DNA from: Nematostella vectensis
Lineage: Eukaryota > Cnidaria > Anthozoa > Actiniaria > Edwardsiidae
Assembly (NCBI RefSeq): GCF_932526225.1
Contig: NC_064044.1
Coordinates: forward strand, 499,001 to 563,000
Reading direction: 5' to 3'
DNA length: 64,000 bases
This document shows positions 22,060 to 36,084 of the stretch, piece by piece (the stretch's first letter is position 1; each line of letters starts with the position of its first letter). The position numbers and the translations under genes were made by a program. The notes under the pieces are model-generated. The model was not told the DNA's origin, searched no databases, and saw nothing but the letters and a program-made list of their open reading frames with translations.

Positions 22060-24062
22060 ACCTTACATCCACATGAAGGTAATGCCTAATATCGAGTGCC
22101 CTACAGTAAGTGTTTTGCAGTCAAGTTGTTTTCTGTTAGTAGGTAAAAAAATATTCTAAATAATAGTAATCATAGCTATGGTCACCACTTACACATTTAG
22201 AACTTGTAATGAAAAGAAAGAAAAAATATATATATATATGCAGTCAAACAACAGAATTGCATGATAACCTTGAATATATTGAATAAAGGACTGCAAAAAA
22301 ACATCTTTTGTACTAGTTGCTTGAATTGACCCTTGGCTATTTTTAGCTGAATTCCCCTCCCCCTCTAAAAAAGAAAATAATAATAATAATAGAACAAAAC
22401 TAAAAAGAAAACAAACACAACAAAGACCCCCATCAACATATTTGATTTTTTTTACTTTCCTTTAAAGGCGGAGTGTCATGGTTAAGAGATTTGCAATTAC
22501 TCTAGAGCCCTGACACAATGAACTTCAGTGAAATTCTAATACTGACTTATGAGCTTTTGGTACATGTGGGAGACTTTAAACAAAACAAAAAAATGACCAC
22601 AAACTGTCAATTAACATAGTTTTCAATATAATATTGCATATTATTTAATAAGGTATTCACAGCTTTTAAAAAGTTCAACTGTTTGTTGACACTTAAAAGC
22701 CTACAATAATCACTGACTCCAGACATGCGCAGTACTATGCTGCTGCCCCTTTAAAGTAAAATACACTTTACTTAGTCAGCGTAGACAAAATTGCGGATTT
22801 TGTCAATATTCTAATATGAAGATGTCAATATTCTCGTCCCTTACGTCTTTATTTCTATTTATTTTATGATTTTCACATGATACCAAAACAGCGTCTTTTT
22901 TCTTCGCTAATTTGATGTCATGTACACAATAAAAGAGATGCGCCCGTGCGCATGGCGAGTCCCCAAGGGACCCAAGACGCCCAAATAGACCTCTATTTTT
23001 TGTCATCCACAATCTCGGCGAGCTGTGCGTGGCGTAACCGTATTACAGGCCTGGGATCCTGGTTATTGTCCTCCCCATTAATGCGCGGGTTGGAATAACC
23101 TTGCAAGAGTGTTGAAGAGCATATTCGCTCGGAAATATCGGTGCTTGGGGCCTTCGGGTTCTTTACAGCCTTCCGTAAAAGCCTTGTGCTGCCATACCGA
23201 TTGGGTAATCCGTATGTATGGTTTCCGTTTTGTTCTTCAGACCGGGTTTGATCCCAGGCCAATAGGCTTTTTTTTTTAGTTCGTTTTTTTTTTCTTTGTG
23301 CTGGACCCCCTTAATCCTGATAGGTTTTGCGCAAAAATAATAAAAAAAAGTGAGTTTGCGAAATAAGCTTGCTAGATTTATTGATTATATGTATTCAATT
23401 TGTTCCTAGGAAGTTAAAAAAAACACAAAGCAAAGAGTTTGAGGAAGTAAACAAGTATGTGAACTTTAATGTTCTATTTGAAGGGGTGCATTTTGTACAG
23501 GGAAGCATACATAGAATGCTTAACTGGTGGCGAGGGAAGAGGTAAAAGTTTATTGAGCATAATTTCAACAATAGCAGGGGGAAGAGAGGGGCACTCTCTT
23601 CATACAATATTGCAGTTGTTACCTATTATTAAATAAGTTTGTAACATGTCTTTGTTTATTAAGCAAGGTCTATTTCTGAGACAAGCAAACTCAAGTAAGG
23701 CTGTTGAAATAACAGGTGAGTGTTAAAAGAAAAACAATTATCTGATTAGAAAACTACTGTAGATTCCTTTGCACCAAAATAAGAACAAACTTCATTTTGT
23801 TTGTTATTTATGAGGAACGAGATGAGCTCTACAAAGCCATAAAGAAATATGTATTGCTCATCTAAATTATACAAGTAAATAATAATATTAAAAAAGAACT
23901 ACTGTAAGTAATTAGAGTGGTTTTCATTAACCCGTGAAACAAAGTGTGATAGTTAAACGGTAATAGTTAGTAAAACACAAAAAAGTACAATAGAATCAGA
24001 TCACCACAAAGTGTAATACGCTAAAGCGTAGTTCACGGGTTAATGAAGGTTTTGACATTTCA
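22060..24062 (+). repeat. Satellite unit 12 (dimer A, copy 1)
   Basis: 2003 bp. tRNA-like module at 23198-23265 with B-box C-to-T change; MITE-like element at 23931-24039. CCCCCATCAACAT is shared only with unit 14. Confidence 0.95.
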
Positions 24063-26069
24063 ACCTTACATCCACATGAAGGTAATGCCTAATATCGAGT
24101 GCCCTACAGTAAGTGTTTTGCAGTCAAGTTGTTTTCTGTTAGTAGGTAAAAAAATATTCTAAATAATAGTAATCATAGCTATGGTCACCACTTACACATA
24201 TAGAACTTGTAATGTAAAGAAAGAAAAAAATATATATATATATGCAGTCAAACAACAGAATTGCATGATAACCTTGAATATATTGAATAAAGGACTGCAA
24301 AAAAAACATCTTTTGTACTAGTTGCTTGAATTGACCCTTGGCTATTTTTAGCTGAATTCCCCTCCCCCTCTAAAAAAGAAAATAATAATAATAATAGAAC
24401 AAAACTAAAAAGAAAACAAACACAACAGAGACCCCCACCAACAATTTTGATTTTTTTTACTTTCCTTTAAAGGGGGAGTGTCATGGTTAAGAGATTTGCA
24501 ATAGCATTAGAGCCCTGACACAATGAACTTCAGTGAAATTCTAATACTGACTTATGAGCTTTTGGTACATGTGGGAGACTTTAAACAAAACAAAAAAAAT
24601 GACCACAAACTGTCAATTAACATAGTTTACAATTTAATATTGCATATTATTTAATAAGGTATTCACAGCTTTTAAAAAGTTCAACTGTTTGTTGACACTT
24701 AAATGCCTACAATAATCACTGACTCCAGACATGCGCAGTACTATGCTGCTGCCCCTTTAAAGTAAAATACACTTTACTTAGTCAGCGTAGACAAAATTGC
24801 GGATTTTGTCAATATTCTAATATGAAGATGTCAATATTCTCCTCCCTTACGTCTTTATTTCTATTTATTTTATGATTTTCACATGATACCAAAACAGCGT
24901 CTTTTTTCTTCGCTAATTTGATGTCATGTACACAATAAAAGAGATGCGCCCGTGCGCATGGCGAGTCCCCAAGGGACCCAAGACGCCCAAATAGACCTCT
25001 ATTTTTTGTCATCCACAATCTCGGCGAGCTGTGCGTGGCGTAACCGTATTACAGGCCTGGGATCCTGGTTATTGTCCTCCCCATTAATGCGCGGGTTGGA
25101 ATAACCTTGCAAGGGTGTTGTACAGCATATTCGCTCGGAAATATCGGTGCTTGGGGCCTTCGGGTTCTTTACAGCCTTCCGTAAAAGCCTTGTGCTGCCA
25201 TACCGATTGGGTAATCCGTATGTATGGTTTCCGTTTTGTTCTTCAGACCGGGTTCGATCCCAGGCCAATAGGCTTTTTTTTTTTAGTTCGTTTTTTTTTC
25301 TTTGTGCTGGACCCCCTTAATCCTGATAGGTTTTGCGCAAAAATAATAAAAAAAAGTGAGTTTGCAAAATAAGCTTGCTAGATTTACTGATTATATGTAT
25401 TCAATTTGTTCCTAGGAAGTTAACAAAAAACACAAAGCAAAGAGTTTGAGGAAGTAAACAAGTATGTGAACTTTAATGTTCTATTTGAAGGGGTGCATTT
25501 TGTACAGGGAAGCATACATAGAATGCTTAACTGGTGGAGAGGGAAGAGGTAAAAGTTTATTGAGCATAATTTCAACAATAGCAGGGGGAAGAGAGGGGCA
25601 CTCTCTTCATACAATATTGCAGTTGTTACCTATTATTAAATAAGTTTGTAACATGTCTTTGTTTATTAAGCAAGGTCTATTTCTGAGACAAGCAAACTCA
25701 AGTAAGGCTGTTGAAATAACAGGTGAGTGTTAAAAGAAAAACAATTATCTGATTAGAAAACTACTGTAGATTCCTTTGCACCAAAATAAGAACAAACTTC
25801 ATTTTGTTTGTTATTTATGAGGAACGAGATGAGCTCTACAAAGCCATAAAGAAATATGTATTGTTCATCTAAATTATACAAGTAAATAATAATATTAAAA
25901 AAGAACTACTGTAAGTAATTAGAGTGGTTTTCATTAACCCGTGAAACAAAGTGTGATAGTTAAACGGTAATAGTTAGTAAAACACAAAAAAGTACAATAG
26001 AATCAGATCGCCACAAAGTGTAATACGCTAAAGCGTAGTTCACGGGTTAATAAAGGTTTTGACATTTCA
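24063..26069 (+). repeat. Satellite unit 13 (dimer A, copy 1)
   Basis: 2007 bp. tRNA-like module at 25204-25271; MITE-like element at 25938-26046. Private variants AAGGGTGTTG, ACAATTTAATATTG and AAATGCCTAC are all shared with unit 15. Confidence 0.95.
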
Positions 26070-28071
26070 ACCTTACATCCACATGAAAGTAATGCCTAAT
26101 ATCGAGTGCCCTACAGTAAGTGTTTTGCAGTCAAGTTGTTTTCTGTTAGTAGGTAAAAAATATTCTAAATAATAGTAATCATAGCTATGGTCACCACTTA
26201 CACATATAGAACTTGTAATGTAAAGAAAGAAAAAAAATATATATATATGCAGTCAAAGAACAGAATTGCATGATAACCTTGAATATATTGAATAAAGGAC
26301 TGCAAAAAAACATCTTTTGTACTAGTTGCTTGAATTGACCCTTGGCTATTTTTAGCTGAATTCCCCTCCCCCTCTAAAAAAGAAAATAATAATAATAATA
26401 GAACAAAACTAAAAAGAAAACAAACACAACAAAGACCCCCATCAACATATTTGATTTTTTTTACTTTCCTTTAAAGGCGGAGTGTCATGGTTAAGAGATT
26501 TGCAATTACTCTAGAGCCCTGACACAATGAACTTCAGTGAAATTCTAATACTGACTTATGAGCTTTTGGTACATGTGGGAGACTTTAAACAAAACAAAAA
26601 AATGACCACAAACTGTCAATTAACATAGTTTTCAATATAATATTGCATATTATTTAATAAGGTATTCACAGCTTTTAAAAAGTTCAACTGTTTGTTGACA
26701 CTTAAAAGCCTACAATAATCACTGACTCCAGACATGCGCAGTACTATGCTGCTGCCCCTTTAAAGTAAAATACACTTTACTTAGTCAGCGTAGACAAAAT
26801 TGCGGATTTTGTCAATATTCTAATATGAAGATGTCAATATTCTCGTCCCTTACGTCTTTATTTCTATTTATTTTATGATTTTCACATGATACCAAAACAG
26901 CGTCTTTTTTCTTCGCTAATTTGATGTCATGTACACAATAAAAGAGATGCGCCCGTGCGCATGGCGAGTCCCCAAGGGACCCAAGACGCCCAAATAGACC
27001 TCTATTTTTTGTCATCCACAATCTCGGCGAGCTGTGCGTGGCGTAACCGTATTACAGGCCTGGGATCCTGGTTATTGTCCTCCCCATTAATGCGCGGGTT
27101 GGAATAACCTTGCAAGAGTGTTGAAGAGCATATTCGCTCGGAAATATCGGTGCTTGGGGCCTTCGGGTTCTTTACAGCCTTCCGTAAAAGCCTTGTGCTG
27201 CCATACCGATTGGGTAATCCGTATGTATGGTTTCCGTTTTGTTCTTCAGACCGGGTTTGATCCCAGGCCAATAGGCTTTTTTTTTTAGTTCGTTTTTTTT
27301 TTCTTTGTGCTGGACCCCCTTAATCCTGATAGGTTTTGCGCAAAAATAATAAAAAAAAGTGAGTTTGCGAAATAAGCTTGCTAGATTTATTGATTATATG
27401 TATTCAATTTGTTCCTAGGAAGTTAAAAAAAACACAAAGCAAAGAGTTTGAGGAAGTAAACAAGTATGTGAACTTTAATGTTCTATTTGAAGGGGTGCAT
27501 TTTGTACAGGGAAGCATACATAGAATGCTTAACTGGTGGCGAGGGAAGAGGTAAAAGTTTATTGAGCATAATTTCAACAATAGCAGGGGGAAGAGAGGGG
27601 CACTCTCTTCATACAATATTGCAGTTGTTACCTATTATTAAATAAGTTTGTAACATGTCTTTGTTTATTAAGCAAGGTCTATTTCTGAGACAAGCAAACT
27701 CAAGTAAGGCTGTTGAAATAACAGGTGAGTGTTAAAAGAAAAACAATTATCTGATTAGAAAACTACTGTAGATTCCTTTGCACCAAAATAAGAACAAACT
27801 TCATTTTGTTTGTTATTTATGAGGAACGAGATGAGCTCTACAAAGCCATAAAGAAATATGTATTGCTCATCTAAATTATACAAGTAAATAATAATATTAA
27901 AAAAGAACTACTGTAAGTAATTAGAGTGGTTTTCATTAACCCGTGAAACAAAGTGTGATAGTTAAACGGTAATAGTTAGTAAAACACAAAAAAGTACAAT
28001 AGAATCAGATCACCACAAAGTGTAATACGCTAAAGCGTAGTTCACGGGTTAATGAAGGTTTTGACATTTCA
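26070..28071 (+). repeat. Satellite unit 14 (dimer A, copy 2)
   Basis: 2002 bp. tRNA-like module at 27207-27274 with B-box C-to-T change; MITE-like element at 27940-28048. Its first 300 bp or so resemble unit 16 (CAAAGAACAG), and the rest matches unit 12, which puts the duplication breakpoint inside the unit. Confidence 0.95.
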
Positions 28072-30078
28072 ACCTTACATCCACATGAAGGTAATGCCTA
28101 ATATCGAGTGCCCTACAGTAAGTGTTTTGCAGTCAAGTTGTTTTCTGTTAGTAGGTAAAAAAATATTCTAAATAATAGTAATCATAGCTATGGTCACCAC
28201 TTACACATATAGAACTTGTAATGTAAAGAAAGAAAAAAATATATATATATATGCAGTCAAACAACAGAATTGCATTATAACCTTGAATATATTGAATAAA
28301 GGACTGCAAAAAAAACATCTTTTGTACTAGTTGCTTGAATTGACCCTTGGCTATTTTTAGCTGAATTCCCCTCCCCCTCTAAAAAAGAAAATAATAATAA
28401 TAATAGAACAAAACTAAAAAGAAAACAAACACAACAGAGACCCCCACCAACAATTTTGATTTTTTTTACTTTCCTTTAAAGGGGGAGTGTCATGGTTAAG
28501 AGATTTGCAATAGCATTAGAGCCCTGACACAATGAACTTCAGTGAAATTCTAATACTGACTTATGAGCTTTTGGTACATGTGGGAGACTTTAAACAAAAC
28601 AAAAAAAATGACCACAAACTGTCAATTAACATAGTTTACAATTTAATATTGCATATTATTTAATAAGGTATTCACAGCTTTTAAAAAGTTCAACTGTTTG
28701 TTGACACTTAAATGCCTACAATAATCACTGACTCCAGACATGCGCAGTACTATGCTGCTGCCCCTTTAAAGTAAAATACACTTTACTTAGTCAGCGTAGA
28801 CAAAATTGCGGATTTTGTCAATATTCTAATATGAAGATGTCAATATTCTCCTCCCTTACGTCTTTATTTCTATTTATTTTATGATTTTCACATGATACCA
28901 AAACAGCGTCTTTTTTCTTCGCTAATTTGATGTCATGTACACAATAAAAGAGATGCGCCCGTGCGCATGGCGAGTCCCCAAGGGACCCAAGACGCCCAAA
29001 TAGACCTCTATTTTTTGTCATCCACAATCTCGGCGAGCTGTGCGTGGCGTAACCGTATTACAGGCCTGGGATCCTGGTTATTGTCCTCCCCATTAATGCG
29101 CGGGTTGGAATAACCTTGCAAGGGTGTTGTACAGCATATTCGCTCGGAAATATCGGTGCTTGGGGCCTTCGGGTTCTTTACAGCCTTCCGTAAAAGCCTT
29201 GTGCTGCCATACCGATTGGGTAATCCGTATGTATGGTTTCCGTTTTGTTCTTCAGACCGGGTTCGATCCCAGGCCAATAGGCTTTTTTTTTTTAGTTCGT
29301 TTTTTTTTCTTTGTGCTGGACCCCCTTAATCCTGATAGGTTTTGCGCAAAAATAATAAAAAAAAGTGAGTTTGCAAAATAAGCTTGCTAGATTTACTGAT
29401 TATATGTATTCAATTTGTTCCTAGGAAGTTAACAAAAAACACAAAGCAAAGAGTTTGAGGAAGTAAACAAGTATGTGAACTTTAATGTTCTATTTGAAGG
29501 GGTGCATTTTGTACAGGGAAGCATACATAGAATGCTTAACTGGTGGAGAGGGAAGAGGTAAAAGTTTATTGAGCATAATTTCAACAATAGCAGGGGGAAG
29601 AGAGGGGCACTCTCTTCATACAATATTGCAGTTGTTACCTATTATTAAATAAGTTTGTAACATGTCTTTGTTTATTAAGCAAGGTCTATTTCTGAGACAA
29701 GCAAACTCAAGTAAGGCTGTTGAAATAACAGGTGAGTGTTAAAAGAAAAACAATTATCTGATTAGAAAACTACTGTAGATTCCTTTGCACCAAAATAGGA
29801 ACAAACTTCATTTTGTTTGTTATTTATGAGGAACGAGATGAGCTCTACAAAGCCATAAAGAAATATGTATTGTTCATCTAAATTATACAAGTAAATAATA
29901 ATATTAAAAAAGAACTACTGTAAGTAATTAGAGTGGTTTTCATTAACCCGTGAAACAAAGTGTGATAGTTAAACGGTAATAGTTAGTAAAACACAAAAAA
30001 GTACAATAGAATCAGATCGCCACAAAGTGTAATACGCTAAAGCGTAGTTCACGGGTTAATAAAGGTTTTGACATTTCA
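28072..30078 (+). repeat. Satellite unit 15 (dimer A, copy 2)
   Basis: 2007 bp. tRNA-like module at 29213-29280; MITE-like element at 29947-30055. Near copy of unit 13 offset by 4009 bp; few private changes, for example TTGCATTATAACC near 28270. Confidence 0.95.
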
Positions 30079-32071
30079 ACCTTACATCCACATGAAAGTA
30101 ATGCCTAATATCGAGTGCCCTACAGTAAGTGTTTTGCAGTCAAGTTGTTTTCTGTTAGTAGGTAAAAAATATTCTAAATAATAGTAATCATAGCTATGGT
30201 CACCACTTACACATATAGAACTTGTAATGTAAAGAAAGAAAAAAAATATATATATATGCAGTCAAAGAACAGAATTGCATGATAACCTTGAATATATTGA
30301 ATAAAGGACTGCAAAAAAACATATTTTGTACTAGTTGCTTGAATTGACCCTTGGCTATTTTTAGCTGAATTCCCCTCCCCCTCTAAAAAAGAAAATAATA
30401 ATAATAATAGAACAAAACTAAAAAGAAAACAAACATAACAGAGACCCCCACCAACAATTTTGATTTTTTTTACTTTCCTTTAAAAGGGGAGTGTCATGGT
30501 TAAGAGATTTGCAATAGCTCTAGAGCCCTGACACAATGAACTTCAGTGAAATTCTAATACTGACTTATGAGCTTTTGGTACATGTGGGAGACTTTAAACA
30601 AAACAAAAAAATGACCACAAACTGTCAATTAACATAGTTTTCAATATAATATTGCATATTATTTAATAAGGTATTCACAGCTTTTAAAAAGTTCAACTGT
30701 TTGTTGACACTTAAAAGCCTACAATAATCACTGACTCCAGACATGCGCAGTACTATGCTGCTGCCCCTTTAAAGTAAAATACAGCTTTACTTAGTCAGCG
30801 TAGACAAAATTGCGGATTTTGTCAATATTCTAATATGAAGATGTCAATATTCTCCTCCCTTACGTCTTTATTTCTATTTATTTTATGATTTTCACATGAT
30901 ACCAAAACAGCGTCTTTTTTCTTCGCTAATTTGATGTCATGTACACAAAAAAAGAGATGCGCCCGTGCGCATGGCGAGTCCCCAAGGGACCCAAGACGCC
31001 CAAATAGACATCTATTTTTTGTCATCCACAATCTCGGCGAGCTGTGCGTGGCGTAACCGTATTACAGGCCTGGGATCCTGGTTATTGTCCTCCCCATTAA
31101 TGCGCGGGTTGGAATAACCTTGCAAGAGTGTTGTACAGCATATTCGCTCGGAAATATCGGTGCTTGGGGCCTTCGGGTCCTTCCGTAAAAGCCTTGTGCT
31201 GCCATACCGATTGGGTAATCCGTATGTATGGTTTCCGTTTTGTTCTTCAGACCGGGTTCGATCCCAGGACAATAGGCTTTTTTTTTAGTTCGTTTTTTTT
31301 TCTTTGTGCTGGACCCCCTTAATCCTGATAGGTTTTGCGCAAAAATAATAAAAAAAAAGTGAGTTTGCAAAATAAGCTTGCTAGATTTATTGATTATATG
31401 TATTCAATTTGTTCCTAGGAAGTTAAAAAAAACACAAAGCAAAGAGTTTGAGGAAGTAAACAAGTATGTGAACTTTAATGTTCTATTTGAAGGGGTGCAT
31501 TTTGTACAGGGAAGCATACATAGAATGCTTAACTGGTGGAGAGGGAAGAGGTAAAAGTTTATTGAGCATAATTTCAACAATAGCAGGGGGAAGAGAGGGG
31601 CACTCTCTTCATACAATATTGCAGTTGTTACCTATTATTAAATAAGTTTGTAACATGTCTTTGTTTATTAAGCAAGGTCTATTTCTGAGACAAGCAAACT
31701 CAAGTAAGGCTGTTGAAATAACAGGTGAGTGTTAAAAGAAAAACAATTATCTGATTAGAAAACTACTGTAGATTCCTTTGCACCAAAATAAGAACAAACT
31801 TCATTTTGTTTGTTATTTATGAGGAACGAGATGAGCTCTACAAAGCCATAAAGAAATATGTATTGCTCATCTAAATTATACAAGTAAATAATAATATTAA
31901 AAAAGAACTACTGTAAGTAATTAGAGTGGTTTTCATTAACCCGTGAAACAAAGTGTGATAGTTAAACGGTAATAGTTAGTAAAACACAAAAAAGTACAAT
32001 AGAATCAGATCACCACAAAGTGTAATACGTTAAAGCGTAGTTCACGGGTTAATGAAGGTTTTGACATTTCA
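30079..32071 (+). repeat. Satellite unit 16 (9-bp deletion haplotype)
   Basis: 1993 bp. A 9-bp deletion turns CGGGTTCTTTACAGCCTTCC into CGGGTCCTTCC near 31176. tRNA-like module at 31208-31275 with GGACAATAGG (C to A in the acceptor-like 3' strand); MITE-like element at 31940-32048, where the internal palindrome is altered (ACGTTAAAGCGT). Shares ACACAAAAAAAGAG with unit 25. Confidence 0.95.
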
Positions 32072-34066
32072 ACCTTACATCCACATGAAAGTAATGCCTA
32101 ATATCGAGTGCCCTACAGTAAGTGTTTTGCAGTCAAGTTGTTTTCTGTTAGTAGGTAAAAATATATTCTAAATAATAGTAATCATAGCTATGGTCACCAC
32201 TTACACATTTAGAACTTGTAATGAAAAGAAAGAAAAAAAAAATATATATATATGCAGTCAAACAACAGAATTGCATGATAACCTTGAATATATTGAATAA
32301 AGGACTGCAAAAAAACATCTTTTGTACTAGTTGCTTGAATTGACCCTTGGCTATTTTTAGCTGAATTCCCCTCCCCCTCTAAAAAAGAAAATAATAATAA
32401 TAATAGAACAAAACTAAAAAGAAAACAAACACAACAGAGACCCCCACCAACAAATTTGATTTTTTTTTACTTTCCTTTAAAGGGGGAGTGTCATGGTTAA
32501 GAGATTTGCAATTGCTCTAGAGCCCTGACACAATGAACTTCAGTGAAATTCTAATACTGACTTATGAGCTTTTGGTACATGTGGGAGACTTTAAACAAAA
32601 CAAAAAAATGACCACAAACTGTCAATTAACATAGTTTTCAATATAATATTGCATATTATTTAATAAGGTATTCACAGCTTTTAAAAAGTTCAACTGTTTG
32701 TTGACACTTAAAAGCCTACAATAATCACTGACTCCAGACATGCGCAGTACTATGCCGCTGCCCCTTTAAAGTAAAATACACTTTACTTAGTCAGCGTAGA
32801 CAAAATTGCGGATTTTGTCAATATTCTAATATGAAGATGTCAATATTCTCCCCCCTTACGTCTTTATTTCTATTTATTTTATGATTTTCACATGATACCA
32901 AAACAGCGTCTTTTTTCTTCGCTAATTTGATGTCATGTACACAATAAAAGAGATGCGCCCGTGCGCATGGCGAGTCCCCAAGGGACCCAAGACGCCCAAA
33001 TAGACCTCTATTTTTTGTCATCCACAATCTCGGCGAGCTGTGCGTGGCGTAACCGTATTACAGGCCTGGGATCCTGGTTATTGTCCACCCCATTAATGCG
33101 CGGGTTGGGATAACCTTACAAGAGTGTTGTACAGCATATTCGCTCAGAAATATCGGTGCTTGGGGCCTTCGGGTTCTTAACAGCCTTCCGTAAAAGCCTT
33201 GTGCTGCCATACCGATTGGGTAATCCGTATGTATGGTTTCCGTTTTGTTCTTCAGACCGGGTTCGATCCCAGGCCAATGGGCTTTTTTTTTTAGTTCGTT
33301 TATTTTCTTTGTGCTGGACCCCCTTAATCCTGATAGGTTTTGCGCAAAAATAATAAAAAAAAGTGAGTTTGCAAAATAAGCTTGCTAGATTTATTGATTA
33401 TATGTATTCAATTTGTTCCTAGGAAGTTAACAAAAAACACAAAGCAAAGAGTTTGAGGAAGTAAACAAGTATGTGAACTTTAATGTTCTATTTGAAGGGG
33501 TGCATTTTGTACAGGGAAGCATACATAGAATGCTTAACTGGTGGAGAGGGAAGAGGTAAAAGTTTATTGAGCATAATTTCAACAATAGAAGGGGGAAGAG
33601 AGGGGCACTCTCTTCATACAATATTGCAGTTGTTACCTATTATTAAATAAGTTTGTAACATGTCTTTGTTTATTAAGCAAGGTCTATTTCTGAGACAAGC
33701 AAACTCAAGTAAGGCTGTTGAAATAACAGGTGAGTGTTAAAAGAAAAGCAATTATCTGATTAGAAAACTACTGTAGATTCCTTTGCACCAAAATAAGAAC
33801 AAACTTCATTTTGTTTGTTATTAATGAGGAACGAGATGAGCTCTACAAAGCCATAAAGAAATATGTATTGCTCATCTAAATTATACAAGTAAATAATAAT
33901 ATTAAAAAGGAATTACTGTAAGTAATTAGAGTGGTTTTCATTAACCCGTGAAACAAAGTGTGATAGTTAAACGGTAATAGTTAGTAAAACACAAAAAAGT
34001 ACAATAGAATCAGATCACCACAAAGTGTAATACGCTAAAGCGTAGTTCACGGCTTAATAAAGGTTT
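32072..34066 (+). repeat. Satellite unit 17
   Basis: 1995 bp. tRNA-like module at 33213-33280 with CCAATGG; MITE-like element at 33935-34043, right end mutated to CACGGC. Haplotype close to unit 2. Confidence 0.95.
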
Positions 34067-36084
34067 TGACATTTCAACCTTACATCCACATAAAAGTAAT
34101 GCCTAATATCGAGTGCCCTACAGTAAGTGTTTTGCAGTCAAGTTGTTTTCTGTTAGTAGGTAAAAAAATATTCTAAATAATAGTAATCATAGCTATGGTC
34201 ACCACTTACACATATAGAACTTGTAATGTAAAGAAAGAAAAATATATATATATATGCAGTCAAAGAACAGAATTGCATGATAACCTTGAATATATTGAAT
34301 AAAGGACTGCAAAAAAACATCTTTTGTACTAGTTGCTTGAATTGACCCTTGGCTATTTTTAGCTGAATTCCCCTCCCCCTCTAAAAAAGAAAATAATAAT
34401 AATAATAGAACAAAACTAAAAAGAAAACAAACATAACAGAGACCCCCACAAACAATTTTGATTTTTTTTTTACTTTCCTTTAAAAGGGGAGTGTCATGGT
34501 TAAGAGGTTTGCAATAGCTCTAGAGCCCTGACACAATGAACTTCAATGAAATTCTAATACTGACTTATGAGCTTTTGGTACATGTGGGAGACTTTAAACA
34601 AAACAAAAAAAATGACCACAAACTGTCAATTAACATAGTTTTCAATATAATATTGCATATTATTTAATAAGGTATTCACAGCTTTTAAAAAGTTCAACTG
34701 TTTGTTGACACTTAAAAGCCTACAATAATCACTGACTCCAGACATGCGCAGTACTATGCTGCTGCCCCTTTAAAGTAAAATACAGCTTTACTTAGTCAGC
34801 GTAGACAAAATTGCGGATTTTGTCAATATTCTAATATGAAGATGTCAATATTCTCCCACCTTACGTCTTTATTTCTATTTATTTTATGATTTTCACATGA
34901 TACCAAAACAGCGTCTTTTTTCTTCGCTAATTTGATGTCATGTACACAATAAAAGAGATTCGCCCGTGCGCATGGCGAGTCCCCAAGGGACCCAAGACGC
35001 CCAAATAGACCTCTATTTTTTGTCATCCACAATCTCGGCGAGCTGTGCGTGGCGTAACCGTATTACAGGCCTGGGATCCTAGTTATTGTCCTCCCCATTA
35101 ATGCGCGGGTTGGAATAACCTTGCAAGAGTGTTGTACAGCATATTCGCTCGGAAATATCGGTGCTTGGCGCCTTCGGGTTCTTTACAGCCTTCCGTAAAA
35201 GCCTTGTGCTGCCATACCGATTGGGTAATCCGTATGTATGGTTTCCGTTTTGTTCTTCAGACCGGGTTCGATCCCAGGCCAATAGGCTTTTTTTTTTTAG
35301 TTCGTTTTTTTTTTCTTTGTGCTGGGCCCCCTTAATCCTGATAGGTTTTGCGCAAAAATAATAAAAAAAAGTGAGTTTGCAAAATAAGCTTGCTAGATTT
35401 ATTGATTATATGTATTCAATTTGTTCCTAGGAAGTTAAAAAAAAACACAAAGCAAAGAGTTTGAGGAAGTAAACAAGTATGTGAACTTTAATGTTCTATT
35501 TGAAGGGGTGCATTTTGTACAGGGAAGCATACATAGAATGCTTAACTGGTGGAGAGGGAAGAGGTAAAAGTTTATTGAGCATAATTTCAACAATAGCAGG
35601 GGGAAGAGAGGGGCACTCTCTTCATACAACATTGCAGTTGTTACCTATTATTAAATAAGTTTGTAACATGTCTTTGTTTATTAAGCAAGGTCTATTTCTG
35701 AGACAAGCAAACTCAAGTAAGGCTGTTGAAATAACAGGTGAGCGTTAAAAGAAAAACAATTATCTGATTAGAAAACTACTGTAGATTCCTTTGCACCAAA
35801 ATAAGAACAAACTTCATTTTGTTTGTTATTTATGAGGAACGAGATGAGCTCTACAAAGCCATAAAGAAATATGTATTGCTCATCTAAATTATACAAGTAA
35901 ATAATAATATTAAAAAAGAACTACTGTAAGTAATTAGAGTGGTTTTCATTAACCCGTGAAACAAAGTGTGATAGTTAAACGGTAATAGTTAGTAAAACAC
36001 AAAAAAGTACAATAGAATCAGATCGCCACAAAGTGTAATACGCTAAAGCGTAGTTCACGGGTTAATAAAGGTTTTGACATTTCA
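34067..36084 (+). repeat. Satellite unit 18 (dimer B, copy 1)
   Basis: 2018 bp. tRNA-like module at 35218-35285; MITE-like element at 35953-36061. Private variants GATTCGCCCG, CTTGGCGCC and GATCCTAGTT are shared with unit 20. Confidence 0.95.
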
